Source: Salinivirgaceae bacterium (GTDB lineage Bacteria; Bacteroidota; Bacteroidia; Bacteroidales; SZUA-534). From it: 47,215 bases of DNA. Shown in pieces: positions 18,658-25,719 of this stretch. The position numbers and the translations under genes are program-made. Location: NCBI GenBank assembly GCA_016284875.1, contig JAEEPS010000018.1:1-47215 (forward strand). Direction: 5' to 3'. Below the pieces are notes generated by a model that was given only the letters and a program-made list of their open reading frames with translations, had not been told where the DNA came from and ran no database searches. The first letter of the stretch is position 1; each line of letters starts with the position of its first letter.

Positions 18658-20715
18658 ATGCAAACAGGTAAAATTGGTGTTACAAGTGAGAACATCTTCC
18701 CAGTAATCAAGAAGTTCCTTTATTCCGACCACGAGATTTTCCTTCGTGAGATTGTGGCAAACGCCGTCGATGCCACGCAGAAAATGACAGCCGTGGCCGC
18801 AAAGGGCGACTACAAGGGCGAACTGACTGACAAAACCGTCCGCGTGACAGTGAACAAAGGCAACAAGACGATTGTGGTTTCCGACCACGGCATTGGTATG
18901 ACCGAAGAAGAAATCGATAAGTATATCAATCAGATAGCCTTCTCGAGTGCTGGCGAATTTCTCGATAAGTACAAAGACAATATCGGTGCCATCATCGGCC
19001 ATTTCGGCTTGGGATTCTACAGCGCCTTTATGGTTTCGGAGCGCGTCGACATCATCACAAAATCGTACAAGGAAGGCTCGAAAGCCGTGAAATGGAGTTG
19101 CGACGGCAGTCCTGAGTTTACGCTCGAAGATGCTGAAAAACAAGATTTTGGTACCGACATTGTGATGCATATCGATGCCGACAGCGAAGAGTTTCTTGAC
19201 GAGAGCCGCATCAACCAATTGCTGACCAAATACTGCAAGTTCCTGCCCGTTCAGATTGCGTTTGGCAAGGAGCAGGAGTGGAGCGACAAAGAGAAGAAAA
19301 TGGTTGATACTGACAAAGATAAGATTATCAACAACACCACGCCCGCGTGGACTCGCAAGCCTGCCGACCTGAAGGATGAAGACTATATGAATTTCTATCA
19401 CGAACTTTATCCTGGCCACGAAGACCCGCTGTTCTACATCCACCTGAACGTCGATTATCCGTTCAATCTGACTGGTATTCTGTATTTTCCGAAAATCAAG
19501 AACAACATCGAGATTCAGAAGAACAAAATCCAACTCTACTGCAATCAGGTGTTCGTAACCGACAGTGTGGAAGGCATTGTGCCTGAGTTCCTTACGTTGC
19601 TGCACGGCGTCATCGACTCGCCCGACATTCCGCTGAACGTGTCGCGTAGTTACCTGCAGGCCGACTCGAATGTGAAGAAGATTTCGAGCCATATCACCAA
19701 AAAAGTGGCCGACCGTCTGGAAGAAATCTTCAAAAACGACCGCCCGCAGTTCGAGAGCAAGTGGGACAATCTGAAACTCTTTATCGAGTACGGAATCCTG
19801 ACCGACGAGAAATTCTACGAGCGCGCAAAGAACTTTGTGCTGCTGAAAAATATTGAAGGTAAATACTTTACGCTCGACGAGTACGAAACACTTGTCAAGC
19901 CGAACCAAACCGACAAGAACGACACAAAAGTCTATCTCTACGCCACCGACAAGGATGCGCAGTACACCTACATTGAGAGCGCAAAAGCCAAAGGTTACGA
20001 CGTGCTGATGCTTGACGGTCAGTTAGATATGCACTTTATCGGCTCGCTTGAGCAGAAGTTGGAGAAGACACGTTTCGCCCGCGTCGATGCCGATGTAATC
20101 AGCCGTCTGATTCAGAAGGACGACCAACCGCAAGCCAAAATCGAGGAGGCCGACCGCAACAATCTGATTCAGGTTTTCAACGCTGTAACACCCGATAAAG
20201 GCTACTATATTATTGAGTTTGAAGATCTTGGCGCTGACGCCAAACCGCTGATGATTACGCAGAACGAGTTTATGCGCCGTATGAAGGACACTGCCGCTTT
20301 GAGCGGAATGAACTACTACGCCGATATGCCCGACAACTTCAACCTGGTTGTGAACACGGCTCACCCGTTGATTACGAAAGTGCTTGACGCAGAGAAAGAT
20401 GCGTTGGGCTCGGCTCTGGCTGAAATCGACACAAAGATTGAGCCTTTGAACAAGCAGAAAGCCGACCTTGAGGCTCAGAAGAAAGACAAGAAAGAGGAAG
20501 AAATACCGCAGGCTCTGAAAGACCAGATTGCCGACCTTGGCAAACAGATTGACACTCTGCGCGATGAGAAGGACGCAAAACTCAAAGAGTTCGGCAAATC
20601 GACACCGCTTGTAAAACAACTTGTCGATTTGGCACTGTTGGCCAACAATATGCTGAAAGGCGAGGACTTGAACGTGTTTGTGAACCGCAGCGTAGAGTTA
20701 CTTCAAGGCAAGTAA
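18658..20715 (+). CDS. htpG: Molecular chaperone HtpG (Hsp90)
   Basis: 685 residues from the ATG at 18658 (MQTGKIGVTSENIFPVIK); a frame extending to 18616 adds a non-conserved leader. N-terminal GHKL ATPase domain: EIFLREIVANAVDATQKM with the catalytic Glu and Asn, VSDHGIGMTEEEI (ADP-binding Asp and Gly), GHFGLGFYSAFMV (lid/phosphate loop). The middle domain holds the catalytic Arg in LNVSRSYLQ. The C-terminal dimerisation region carries a Lys/Glu-rich coiled segment (~590-650: KADLEAQKKDKKEEE). It folds cytosolic clients under stress. An inverted repeat lies upstream and a terminator directly downstream, so it is monocistronic. Confidence 0.96.
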   Translation: MQTGKIGVTSENIFPVIKKFLYSDHEIFLREIVANAVDATQKMTAVAAKGDYKGELTDKTVRVTVNKGNKTIVVSDHGIGMTEEEIDKYINQIAFSSAGEFLDKYKDNIGAIIGHFGLGFYSAFMVSERVDIITKSYKEGSKAVKWSCDGSPEFTLEDAEKQDFGTDIVMHIDADSEEFLDESRINQLLTKYCKFLPVQIAFGKEQEWSDKEKKMVDTDKDKIINNTTPAWTRKPADLKDEDYMNFYHELYPGHEDPLFYIHLNVDYPFNLTGILYFPKIKNNIEIQKNKIQLYCNQVFVTDSVEGIVPEFLTLLHGVIDSPDIPLNVSRSYLQADSNVKKISSHITKKVADRLEEIFKNDRPQFESKWDNLKLFIEYGILTDEKFYERAKNFVLLKNIEGKYFTLDEYETLVKPNQTDKNDTKVYLYATDKDAQYTYIESAKAKGYDVLMLDGQLDMHFIGSLEQKLEKTRFARVDADVISRLIQKDDQPQAKIEEADRNNLIQVFNAVTPDKGYYIIEFEDLGADAKPLMITQNEFMRRMKDTAALSGMNYYADMPDNFNLVVNTAHPLITKVLDAEKDALGSALAEIDTKIEPLNKQKADLEAQKKDKKEEEIPQALKDQIADLGKQIDTLRDEKDAKLKEFGKSTPLVKQLVDLALLANNMLKGEDLNVFVNRSVELLQGK

Positions 20716-20750
20716 TTGAGTCCCGAAAGTTTAGGATGATTATGTTGAAC

Positions 20751-20786
20751 AAGAGGATATGGCTGATGGCTGTATCCTCTTTTTTT
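20751..20786 (+). terminator. htpG terminator
   Basis: AGAGGATA pairs with TATCCTCT across a 13-nt loop, then seven T. Confidence 0.88.
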
Positions 20787-20804
20787 ATGCCTCTATTTTT
20801 TCAA

Positions 20805-20868
20805 AAACAATCTTACAAAGTCTTTTGCCTGCCATAAAACAATCTTGTAGAGTCTTTCGTTTGGCAAT
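20805..20868. repeat. Two-copy imperfect tandem repeat, 32-bp period
   Basis: AAACAATCTT begins at 20805 and again at 20837. The following ~20 bases are similar in both copies (CAAAGTCTTTTG versus GTAGAGTCTTTCG). It lies directly after the htpG terminator. Only two copies, no spacers. Confidence 0.55.
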
Positions 20869-21117
20869 CATTTGTGTGTTGTCCGGCTAAAAACTAGTAC
20901 AATACGCTATTATTCAGATGCCACAGTCGTATTTATCGTCTTAGTTTGCAATTTGATTGTCAGAAATTGCGTAGCCGAAGAGAGCATGGTGAAATCAAAG
21001 GAATAGCCGAGGCAGCGAAGTATGTTGTAGTGACTGGACATATATGGCTGTTTCTACTATCTGTGCGATGCACTTAAGCCTTTGCTAGATTAATACCAGG
21101 CCGGTAGAGTAGGACAC
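20869..21117 (+). other. Long intergenic stretch with a possible decayed coding relic
   Basis: The 461-bp gap between htpG and the next gene holds a terminator at each end and the tandem repeat. The rest contains a plus-strand frame free of stops from ~20900 to ~21075. It translates to about 57 residues with a plausible soluble-protein look, including QKLRSREHGEIKGIAEAAKY. No good start codon and no recognised family; further stop codons follow at once. It may be the remnant of a lost gene or transposase, or chance. Confidence 0.3.
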
Positions 21118-21149
21118 AAAAAAAGAAGGCTACCATTAAGGTAGCCTTC
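21118..21149 (-). terminator. Terminator of the small type IX cargo gene
   Basis: GAAGGCTACC (21125-21134) and GGTAGCCTTC (21140-21149) form a perfect 10-bp stem with a 5-nt loop. On the minus strand it is followed by seven T (21118-21124). Confidence 0.92.
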
Positions 21150-21176
21150 GAATCCAGCAATTGCTAAAGATTAAAT

Positions 21177-22052
21177 TTATTTCACAAACTTAATTGTTGC
21201 ATTACCAACCTTAGCAATGTACAAGCCAGCCTTCAGGTCAGCTACGCTCAGTTTGGTTACGTTCTTAGCAGATTTAACAGCAACACCGTTGATGTTGTAA
21301 ACTACTACGTCAGCAGCCTCAGAAGCGTTGATTACGTTGTTAGCAACATAAGCCTTGATAGCAGCTGTCTCTGCGATAGCAACAGGAGCTGCACTCATGA
21401 AGTACTGTGCAAATGGCTCACCCTTAACAATGAATTGGAAGTTCTTAACTGAGTAAGTACCAGGAACTCTACCAAATTCAAACTCGAGGTCAACTGAGTC
21501 AGCAGCGTGACGGCCAAGTGTACCAGTCATTGAGAAGTGCTGCCATTCTGCAGTTGGGAAGAATGTTACGTTACGAGTCAATCTGCCACCAGCGAAATCT
21601 TCAGCAGCGCCAGTGTAAGTTTCAACGATCAACTGATCAACTTCGTTCTGGATTTTCCAAGCAGCATCCTGCTCTGCAATACCCAGTGCGGTGCACAATT
21701 CAGCTAAACTGCCAGCAAAACCACCAAATTGACGGCCTTGGATGAAGGTAATATTACCAGTGTTAGGTTGGTCAGTAGTACCTTCACCTACATACATTGC
21801 GTCGAAGCAAATTTCAAAAGCCTCGCTTCTACCCTTGCTAGGTTTAATCCAGGTTGGAGGGTTGAACTGAGCACTCCATGGATCACCAGCATCGTTTACT
21901 TTGAAAGTAGCGCAATTTGAAACTTGATCAAAAACCATATCCTTCACTGAAGAATTTGAAGCCTTGAAAAGATCAAGATCAGAATTGCCGTCTGCTTTTG
22001 CGTTGAATGCAACTAAGCAAGCAACTGCACTCAAAAGATAAATCTTTTTCAT
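21177..22052 (-). CDS. Exported protein with type IX secretion C-terminal domain, probably highly expressed
   Basis: 291 residues. Signal peptide 1-20 (MKKIYLLSAVACLVAFNAKA). The middle (~25-215) resembles a beta-sandwich carbohydrate-binding-like domain: SAQFNPPTWIKPSKG, FEICFDAMYVG, FPTAEWQHFSMTGTLGRHAADSVDLEFEFGR. The final ~60 residues are a short Por-type sorting domain: DVVVYNINGVAVKSAKNV, LSVADLKAGLYIAKVGN. The coding style is A/T-ended and restricted (GCA, GTA, CCA, AAC, ACC), close to pckA and unlike the G/C-rich neighbours, which suggests strong expression. It has its own strong terminator. Surface-display or glycan-binding role is inferred; no catalytic motif is seen. Confidence 0.85.
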   Translation of the reverse strand: MKKIYLLSAVACLVAFNAKADGNSDLDLFKASNSSVKDMVFDQVSNCATFKVNDAGDPWSAQFNPPTWIKPSKGRSEAFEICFDAMYVGEGTTDQPNTGNITFIQGRQFGGFAGSLAELCTALGIAEQDAAWKIQNEVDQLIVETYTGAAEDFAGGRLTRNVTFFPTAEWQHFSMTGTLGRHAADSVDLEFEFGRVPGTYSVKNFQFIVKGEPFAQYFMSAAPVAIAETAAIKAYVANNVINASEAADVVVYNINGVAVKSAKNVTKLSVADLKAGLYIAKVGNATIKFVK

Positions 22053-22110
22053 TTTCTAAAATTTTTTAAGTTAATTATTAAATAGCTTTCGCCGGATTTT
22101 TCATTTTTAA

Positions 22111-22162
22111 TTCACTACTCTTTTTGTCATTTCGTTTCATTCTCGTCAGAATTTCACTACTC
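22111..22162. repeat. Short direct repeat in the leader of the type IX cargo gene
   Basis: TTCACTACTC occurs at 22111-22120 and 22153-22162, 42 bp apart (AGTAGTGAA on the transcribed strand). It lies ~60-110 nt upstream of the start codon. CAATATTA at ~22170 (minus TAATATTG) is a one-mismatch -7 element just beyond it, so the repeats would lie in the 5' leader. Confidence 0.4.
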
Positions 22163-22212
22163 AAACGTTGCAATATTACGAATTATTTTCTTACCGACGT
22201 ACTCTTTTCGGC

Positions 22213-22238
22213 AAAAAAAATCGTTTTAGGCCGATTTT
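22213..22238 (-). terminator. Probable relA terminator
   Basis: On the minus strand AAAATCG pairs with CGATTTT around GCCTAAAA and is followed by T residues. It sits ~107 bp after the relA stop codon. Confidence 0.6.
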
Positions 22239-22344
22239 AATTGGCGTTTGTCGGTTTTTCTTACATAAACGGAGAAAACGAACACCAAAAACAGCAATCA
22301 ATCTTCAGTTTTCTTTGTCATATAATAAGGTGCGCCGTCAGAAT

Positions 22345-24516
22345 TTATCTTTCCGCCCTTTCCGCCCGAATCACGTCTTTAATCTTGCCGATGCTCAGCA
22401 GTAGCGCGTCGAGTTGGGCGGTGCTGCCCACAAAGACTGATATGTAGGCCTTGAAGATGCCGTCCTTCGAGTTCACTTTGAGTGAGCGCAGGCTCGATGT
22501 CTCGCTTTTGGCAATCACTTCGGTGATGTGGTTCACAACGCCCAGTTTGTCGATGCCCGTGACAATGATGTCGGCGTTGAAAACCGACTGCCGCTCGGTG
22601 TCGTTCCAGCGCGCCTTGATGATTCGGTACGGGTATCGCGCAAGCAGGTCTTTGGCGTTGGGGCAGCCCAGGCGGTGAATCTGTATGCCGCGGTCCACAG
22701 TCACAAAGCCGAAGATGCGGTCGCCCTGGATGGGGTGGCAGCACTGCGCCAGTTTGTAATCGACGTTCACAAGGTCGCGGCCGATGATGAGCGCGTCGTC
22801 CGAGTCGTCGAACGTGGCGGTGTACTCGCCGTTGCTGTCGGGCGTCTCGGTCGGGTGGCTGTCGGGTTCGGCCTTCAGCGTCAGCAGGAAATCGCGCACA
22901 GCGTGCAGGTCAACTTTCTCGTCGGCAATATCCTGATAAAAGTCGAGAGCGTGCTTGTACTTGAACCGCGTAATCATTTGAAGGATAACCTGGTCGTTCA
23001 GGTCGATTTTGAGTTGCGCCACCTTGCGTTCGAGCATTTCACGACCCATTTCGGCGTGCTTGAACGTCTCTTCGTTGATGGCGCGGCGTATGCGGGCTTT
23101 GATGCGCGGGCTGACGGCGATGTTCAGCCACTCAAGGTTAGGCTTCTGCGATTTCGATGTCAGCACTTCAACCGTGTCGCCATTGCTAATCTGATAGCGT
23201 ATCGGCACAATTTTCCCGTTGATGCGCGCGCCCGTGCAGGTGTTGCCCAGGTTGCTGTGGATAGAGTAGGCGAAGTCGAGAATTGTGGCGCCCTGCCGCA
23301 GTTTGATGATGTCGCCCTGTGGTGTGAAGGCGAAGATGTTGGCGGCTTTCGGCTGCAGGCTCTTGTCGCCAATTTCGCTGTCGAACGAGCCGCTGTCTTT
23401 GCGCTCGAGCACGTCGCGGATGCTTCCGAGCCACTTGTCGTGCGACTCGTCCTTGCCCGATTCCTTGTATTTCCAGTGCGCCGCGTTGCCTTTTTCGGCC
23501 ACTTCGTCCATTCGGCGCGTGCGAATCTGCACTTCAACCCAGTGCCTGTCGGGGCCCATAACCGTTGTGTGCAGCGATTCGTAGCCGCTTGCGCGCGGTG
23601 TCGAAATCCAGTCGCGCAGACGGGTGGGGTTGGGCTGGTAAATGTTTGTTATTATGCTATATACGTTCCAGCAGGCTTCCTTTTCCTTCTCAGGCGGCAC
23701 GCCGTCGAGAATGATGCGGATGGCAAACAAGTCGTAAATCTCTGATATATCGACATTTTGCTTCTTGATTTTGCCATAAATCGAGTTCACCGATTTGGGC
23801 CGCCCTTTTATTTCGTAAGTGTATCCGTGGCCGCTCAACGATTCGTTAAGTGCTTCAGTAACAGTTTGTTTGAACCGACTGATATACTCTTCGCGGCGGA
23901 TTTTGGTCTCGTTCAGCGTGCGCGCGATGTTGTAGTACGTCTCTGGCTCGATGATTTTCAGCGATATGTCTTCCAGTTCGGTTTTGATGTGGTAGAGCCC
24001 CAAACGGTGGGCGATGGGTGCGTACAGAATGCGTGCCGTCTGCGCGATTTTCATTTGGCGTTCGGGCCCGTAGAGTTTTATCTGGCGGATTTTGTCGAGC
24101 GTGTCGGCTAGTTTGAGCAGAATCACGCGCACGTCTTTGGTGATGGTGAGCACGAGCGAGATGTAGTTCTCGCTGTTGAGTTGCAGTTTCTCTTTTTGCA
24201 GACGGCTGATTTTCAGCATTTCGCTGATGATGAACAGCACCTGCGGCCCGAACTCGCTCTCAATCTGGCGGCTCACCTTCTCGTCGTTGATTGCTGTTTC
24301 GTGCAGCAGTGCGGCGATAATCGATATGTTGCTCTGGCTGATTTCTTCGGCAACAATCAGCGCCACCCGCAGAGCGTGGGTGTAGGCCTGTTCGCCCGTC
24401 TCGCGCACCGTGCCCGACAGCCATTCGCGGGCAAACTCGCACGCTTGGCGCACCTTCCGCGCGTCGCTGCCCCGTTGGTCAATCAGTCCAAATAATTGTT
24501 GCTCAAGTTCTTCCAT
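22345..24516 (-). CDS. relA: RelA-type (p)ppGpp synthetase with degenerate hydrolase domain
   Basis: 723 residues in the standard long RSH order. HD region (~25-180); synthetase (~235-345) with GRPKSVNSIYGKI, IYDLFAIRI (metal-binding Asp), RLRDWISTPRASGYESLHTTV and VEVQIRTRRMDEVAE (catalytic Glu); TGS (~395-455); zinc-finger-like region with VDYKLAQCCHPIQGD and a later Cys; C-terminal ACT (~647-723). The hydrolase site is broken. Relative to Rel of Streptococcus equisimilis, His53 and His77 persist (His47, His72), but Asp78 is Glu73, Glu81-Asp82 are Ile76-Asn77, and Asn148 is Lys in LADTLDKIRQ. It should make but not degrade (p)ppGpp, so a separate hydrolase must be encoded elsewhere. The leader holds a terminator-like hairpin. 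Confidence 0.93.
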   Translation of the reverse strand: MEELEQQLFGLIDQRGSDARKVRQACEFAREWLSGTVRETGEQAYTHALRVALIVAEEISQSNISIIAALLHETAINDEKVSRQIESEFGPQVLFIISEMLKISRLQKEKLQLNSENYISLVLTITKDVRVILLKLADTLDKIRQIKLYGPERQMKIAQTARILYAPIAHRLGLYHIKTELEDISLKIIEPETYYNIARTLNETKIRREEYISRFKQTVTEALNESLSGHGYTYEIKGRPKSVNSIYGKIKKQNVDISEIYDLFAIRIILDGVPPEKEKEACWNVYSIITNIYQPNPTRLRDWISTPRASGYESLHTTVMGPDRHWVEVQIRTRRMDEVAEKGNAAHWKYKESGKDESHDKWLGSIRDVLERKDSGSFDSEIGDKSLQPKAANIFAFTPQGDIIKLRQGATILDFAYSIHSNLGNTCTGARINGKIVPIRYQISNGDTVEVLTSKSQKPNLEWLNIAVSPRIKARIRRAINEETFKHAEMGREMLERKVAQLKIDLNDQVILQMITRFKYKHALDFYQDIADEKVDLHAVRDFLLTLKAEPDSHPTETPDSNGEYTATFDDSDDALIIGRDLVNVDYKLAQCCHPIQGDRIFGFVTVDRGIQIHRLGCPNAKDLLARYPYRIIKARWNDTERQSVFNADIIVTGIDKLGVVNHITEVIAKSETSSLRSLKVNSKDGIFKAYISVFVGSTAQLDALLLSIGKIKDVIRAERAER

Positions 24517-24589
24517 AAATCAACACAAACTAAAAACGCAAACACAAACCAAAGTCGTGTTTTTAGTGCGTTTCGTGGTTATCAAAACT

Positions 24590-24628
24590 AAACAAAAAAA
24601 GCACCGAAGCCGCAACCTTGGTGCTTTT
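24590..24628 (-). promoter_or_regulatory. Terminator-like hairpin in the relA leader, possible attenuator
   Basis: On the minus strand, AAAAGCACC pairs with GGTGCTTTT (9 bp, ~14-nt loop) and is followed by a seven-T run, ending ~75 nt before the relA ATG. No gene lies upstream on that strand within the 203-bp divergent gap. It therefore either attenuates relA or ends an unseen short transcript. Confidence 0.5.
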
Positions 24629-24671
24629 GTGAGAGTTTTTACGTTTATCGCTTATTATCACCCGAAAAAAC

Positions 24672-24679
24672 TACATTTG
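24672..24679 (+). promoter_or_regulatory. -7 element of the major-paralogous-domain lipoprotein gene
   Basis: TACATTTG exactly matches TAnnTTTG, 40 bp before the ATG. It is embedded in the small palindrome CTACATTTGTAG (24671-24682). Confidence 0.55.
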
Positions 24680-24719
24680 TAGTGCTTTAATTCAAACATT
24701 ATTTAAAACTAATCTGATT

Positions 24720-25487
24720 ATGAAGAATAAACTATTTCTAACAATGACATTTCTCGCAGCGGCGGCAACAATGTTTGTGGCTTGCGAAAAAGATGATGAC
24801 AACGAGCCTGAAGTGGTTGATTTGGGTCTTCCAAGCGGAACCCTATGGGGCAAAATGAATATAGGTGCTAAAAAAGTTTGGGATATAGGTGATTGTTATG
24901 CGTGGGGTGAAACCTTGCCCAAAACCGATTATAGTATGGAAACCTATAAATATTGCAATGGTACTGACAGTTCGCTTACAAAATACTGTAACGATTCAAA
25001 TTGTGGCAAAGATGGCTTCGCAGATGCACTTACCACACTTGAACCCGCCGACGATGCCGCCAACGCCGCGTTAGGTGCAAGCTACTCAATGCCAACCAAT
25101 GCGGATTGGGACGAACTCATCGCCAATGTTGTTTGGAAGTGGACATCAAACTACAAGGAACATAATGTAAGCGGTTTTATTGCCTACAAGGCAAAAAGCA
25201 GTGACCACAAGGGGCTGAAGATTATTGATGATGGTCCGTTATCGTCATTGTATTCTCTATCTGATGTTCATATTTTCTTTCCTTCAACTATAGAAGAAAG
25301 CGTATGGAAGGATGATATTAAAGCCGAAGGCCGTTATTGGTCGAGTTCAATCCAAGGACACAATCCGCTTATGGCAACGTTTTGCTACTTCGAGTACAAT
25401 AGTTACGCTTTTTCATCTTACGGGCCAGGTTGTGGCGGTATTTCTCGTTATGCGGGTTGCTCAGTCCGCCCAGTTAAGCGGCCGTAG
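24720..25487 (+). CDS. Lipoprotein of the Fibrobacter major-paralogous-domain type
   Basis: 255 residues. Lipoprotein signal peptide with lipobox FVAC, lipid-modified Cys22, then acidic EKDDDNEPE, which in Bacteroidetes favours outer-membrane/surface sorting. The mature part begins with VDLGLPSGTLWGKMNIGA, continues YAWGETLPKTDYS and SYSMPTNADWDELI, and ends GRYWSSSIQG and ISRYAGCSVRPV. These are the classical repeats of the major paralogous (FISUMP) fold, related to C-type-lectin/formylglycine-like folds. The function in the cell is unknown; a surface binding role is commonly suggested. Confidence 0.88.
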   Translation: MKNKLFLTMTFLAAAATMFVACEKDDDNEPEVVDLGLPSGTLWGKMNIGAKKVWDIGDCYAWGETLPKTDYSMETYKYCNGTDSSLTKYCNDSNCGKDGFADALTTLEPADDAANAALGASYSMPTNADWDELIANVVWKWTSNYKEHNVSGFIAYKAKSSDHKGLKIIDDGPLSSLYSLSDVHIFFPSTIEESVWKDDIKAEGRYWSSSIQGHNPLMATFCYFEYNSYAFSSYGPGCGGISRYAGCSVRPVKRP

Positions 25488-25513
25488 AGCACACCAAACG
25501 GTATCAATGTTAT

Positions 25514-25544
25514 AGCCATAGGTCACAAGCCTGTGGCTTTTTTT
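25514..25544 (+). terminator. Terminator after the lipoprotein gene
   Basis: AGCCATAGG pairs with CCTGTGGCT (one G-U) around TCACAAG, followed by seven T. Confidence 0.82.
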
Positions 25545-25588
25545 GTTTTAGGCTAATTTGTATAAGAGGTTTTAATGCGGATATATTC

Positions 25589-25622
25589 GCCCCGACGGGG
25601 CTATAATAAGCCATTAAATGGC
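25589..25622. repeat. Two adjacent 13-bp palindromes
   Basis: GCCCCGACGGGGC (25589-25601) and GCCATTAAATGGC (25610-25622) are each perfect inverted repeats with a one-base centre. They lie between convergent genes, outside the two flanking terminators. They could be the core of a REP-like or miniature element; no flanking duplication is evident. Confidence 0.5.
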
Positions 25623-25662
25623 ATCTTGGGCATCGTTTCTGTATTCAGTGTGAATCAAACAT

Positions 25663-25698
25663 AAAAAAAGCACCGCAGCCATAGCCGCGGTGCTTTTT
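25663..25698 (-). terminator. Bidirectional terminator of the SLC13 transporter gene
   Basis: AGCACCGCAGC pairs with GCCGCGGTGCT around a short loop, with an A-tract on one side and a T-tract on the other. It serves the minus-strand transporter and could also stop plus-strand readthrough. Confidence 0.85.
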
Positions 25699-25719
25699 AT
25701 AATTCTTAACGTCAAGCGC

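Noticed and set aside
18547..19908. Very long (453-codon) minus-strand frame opposite htpG
   Set aside because: It mirrors the high-quality htpG reading frame; composition rich in Val/Phe/His/Leu is typical of an antisense shadow, and it has no domain.
20805..20868. Two-copy 32-bp repeat considered as a CRISPR remnant
   Set aside because: The copies are directly adjacent and imperfect, with no spacer, no further units and no cas genes.
22528..23745. 405-codon plus-strand frame opposite relA
   Set aside because: Shadow of the relA frame in a G/C-rich region; no start context or domain.
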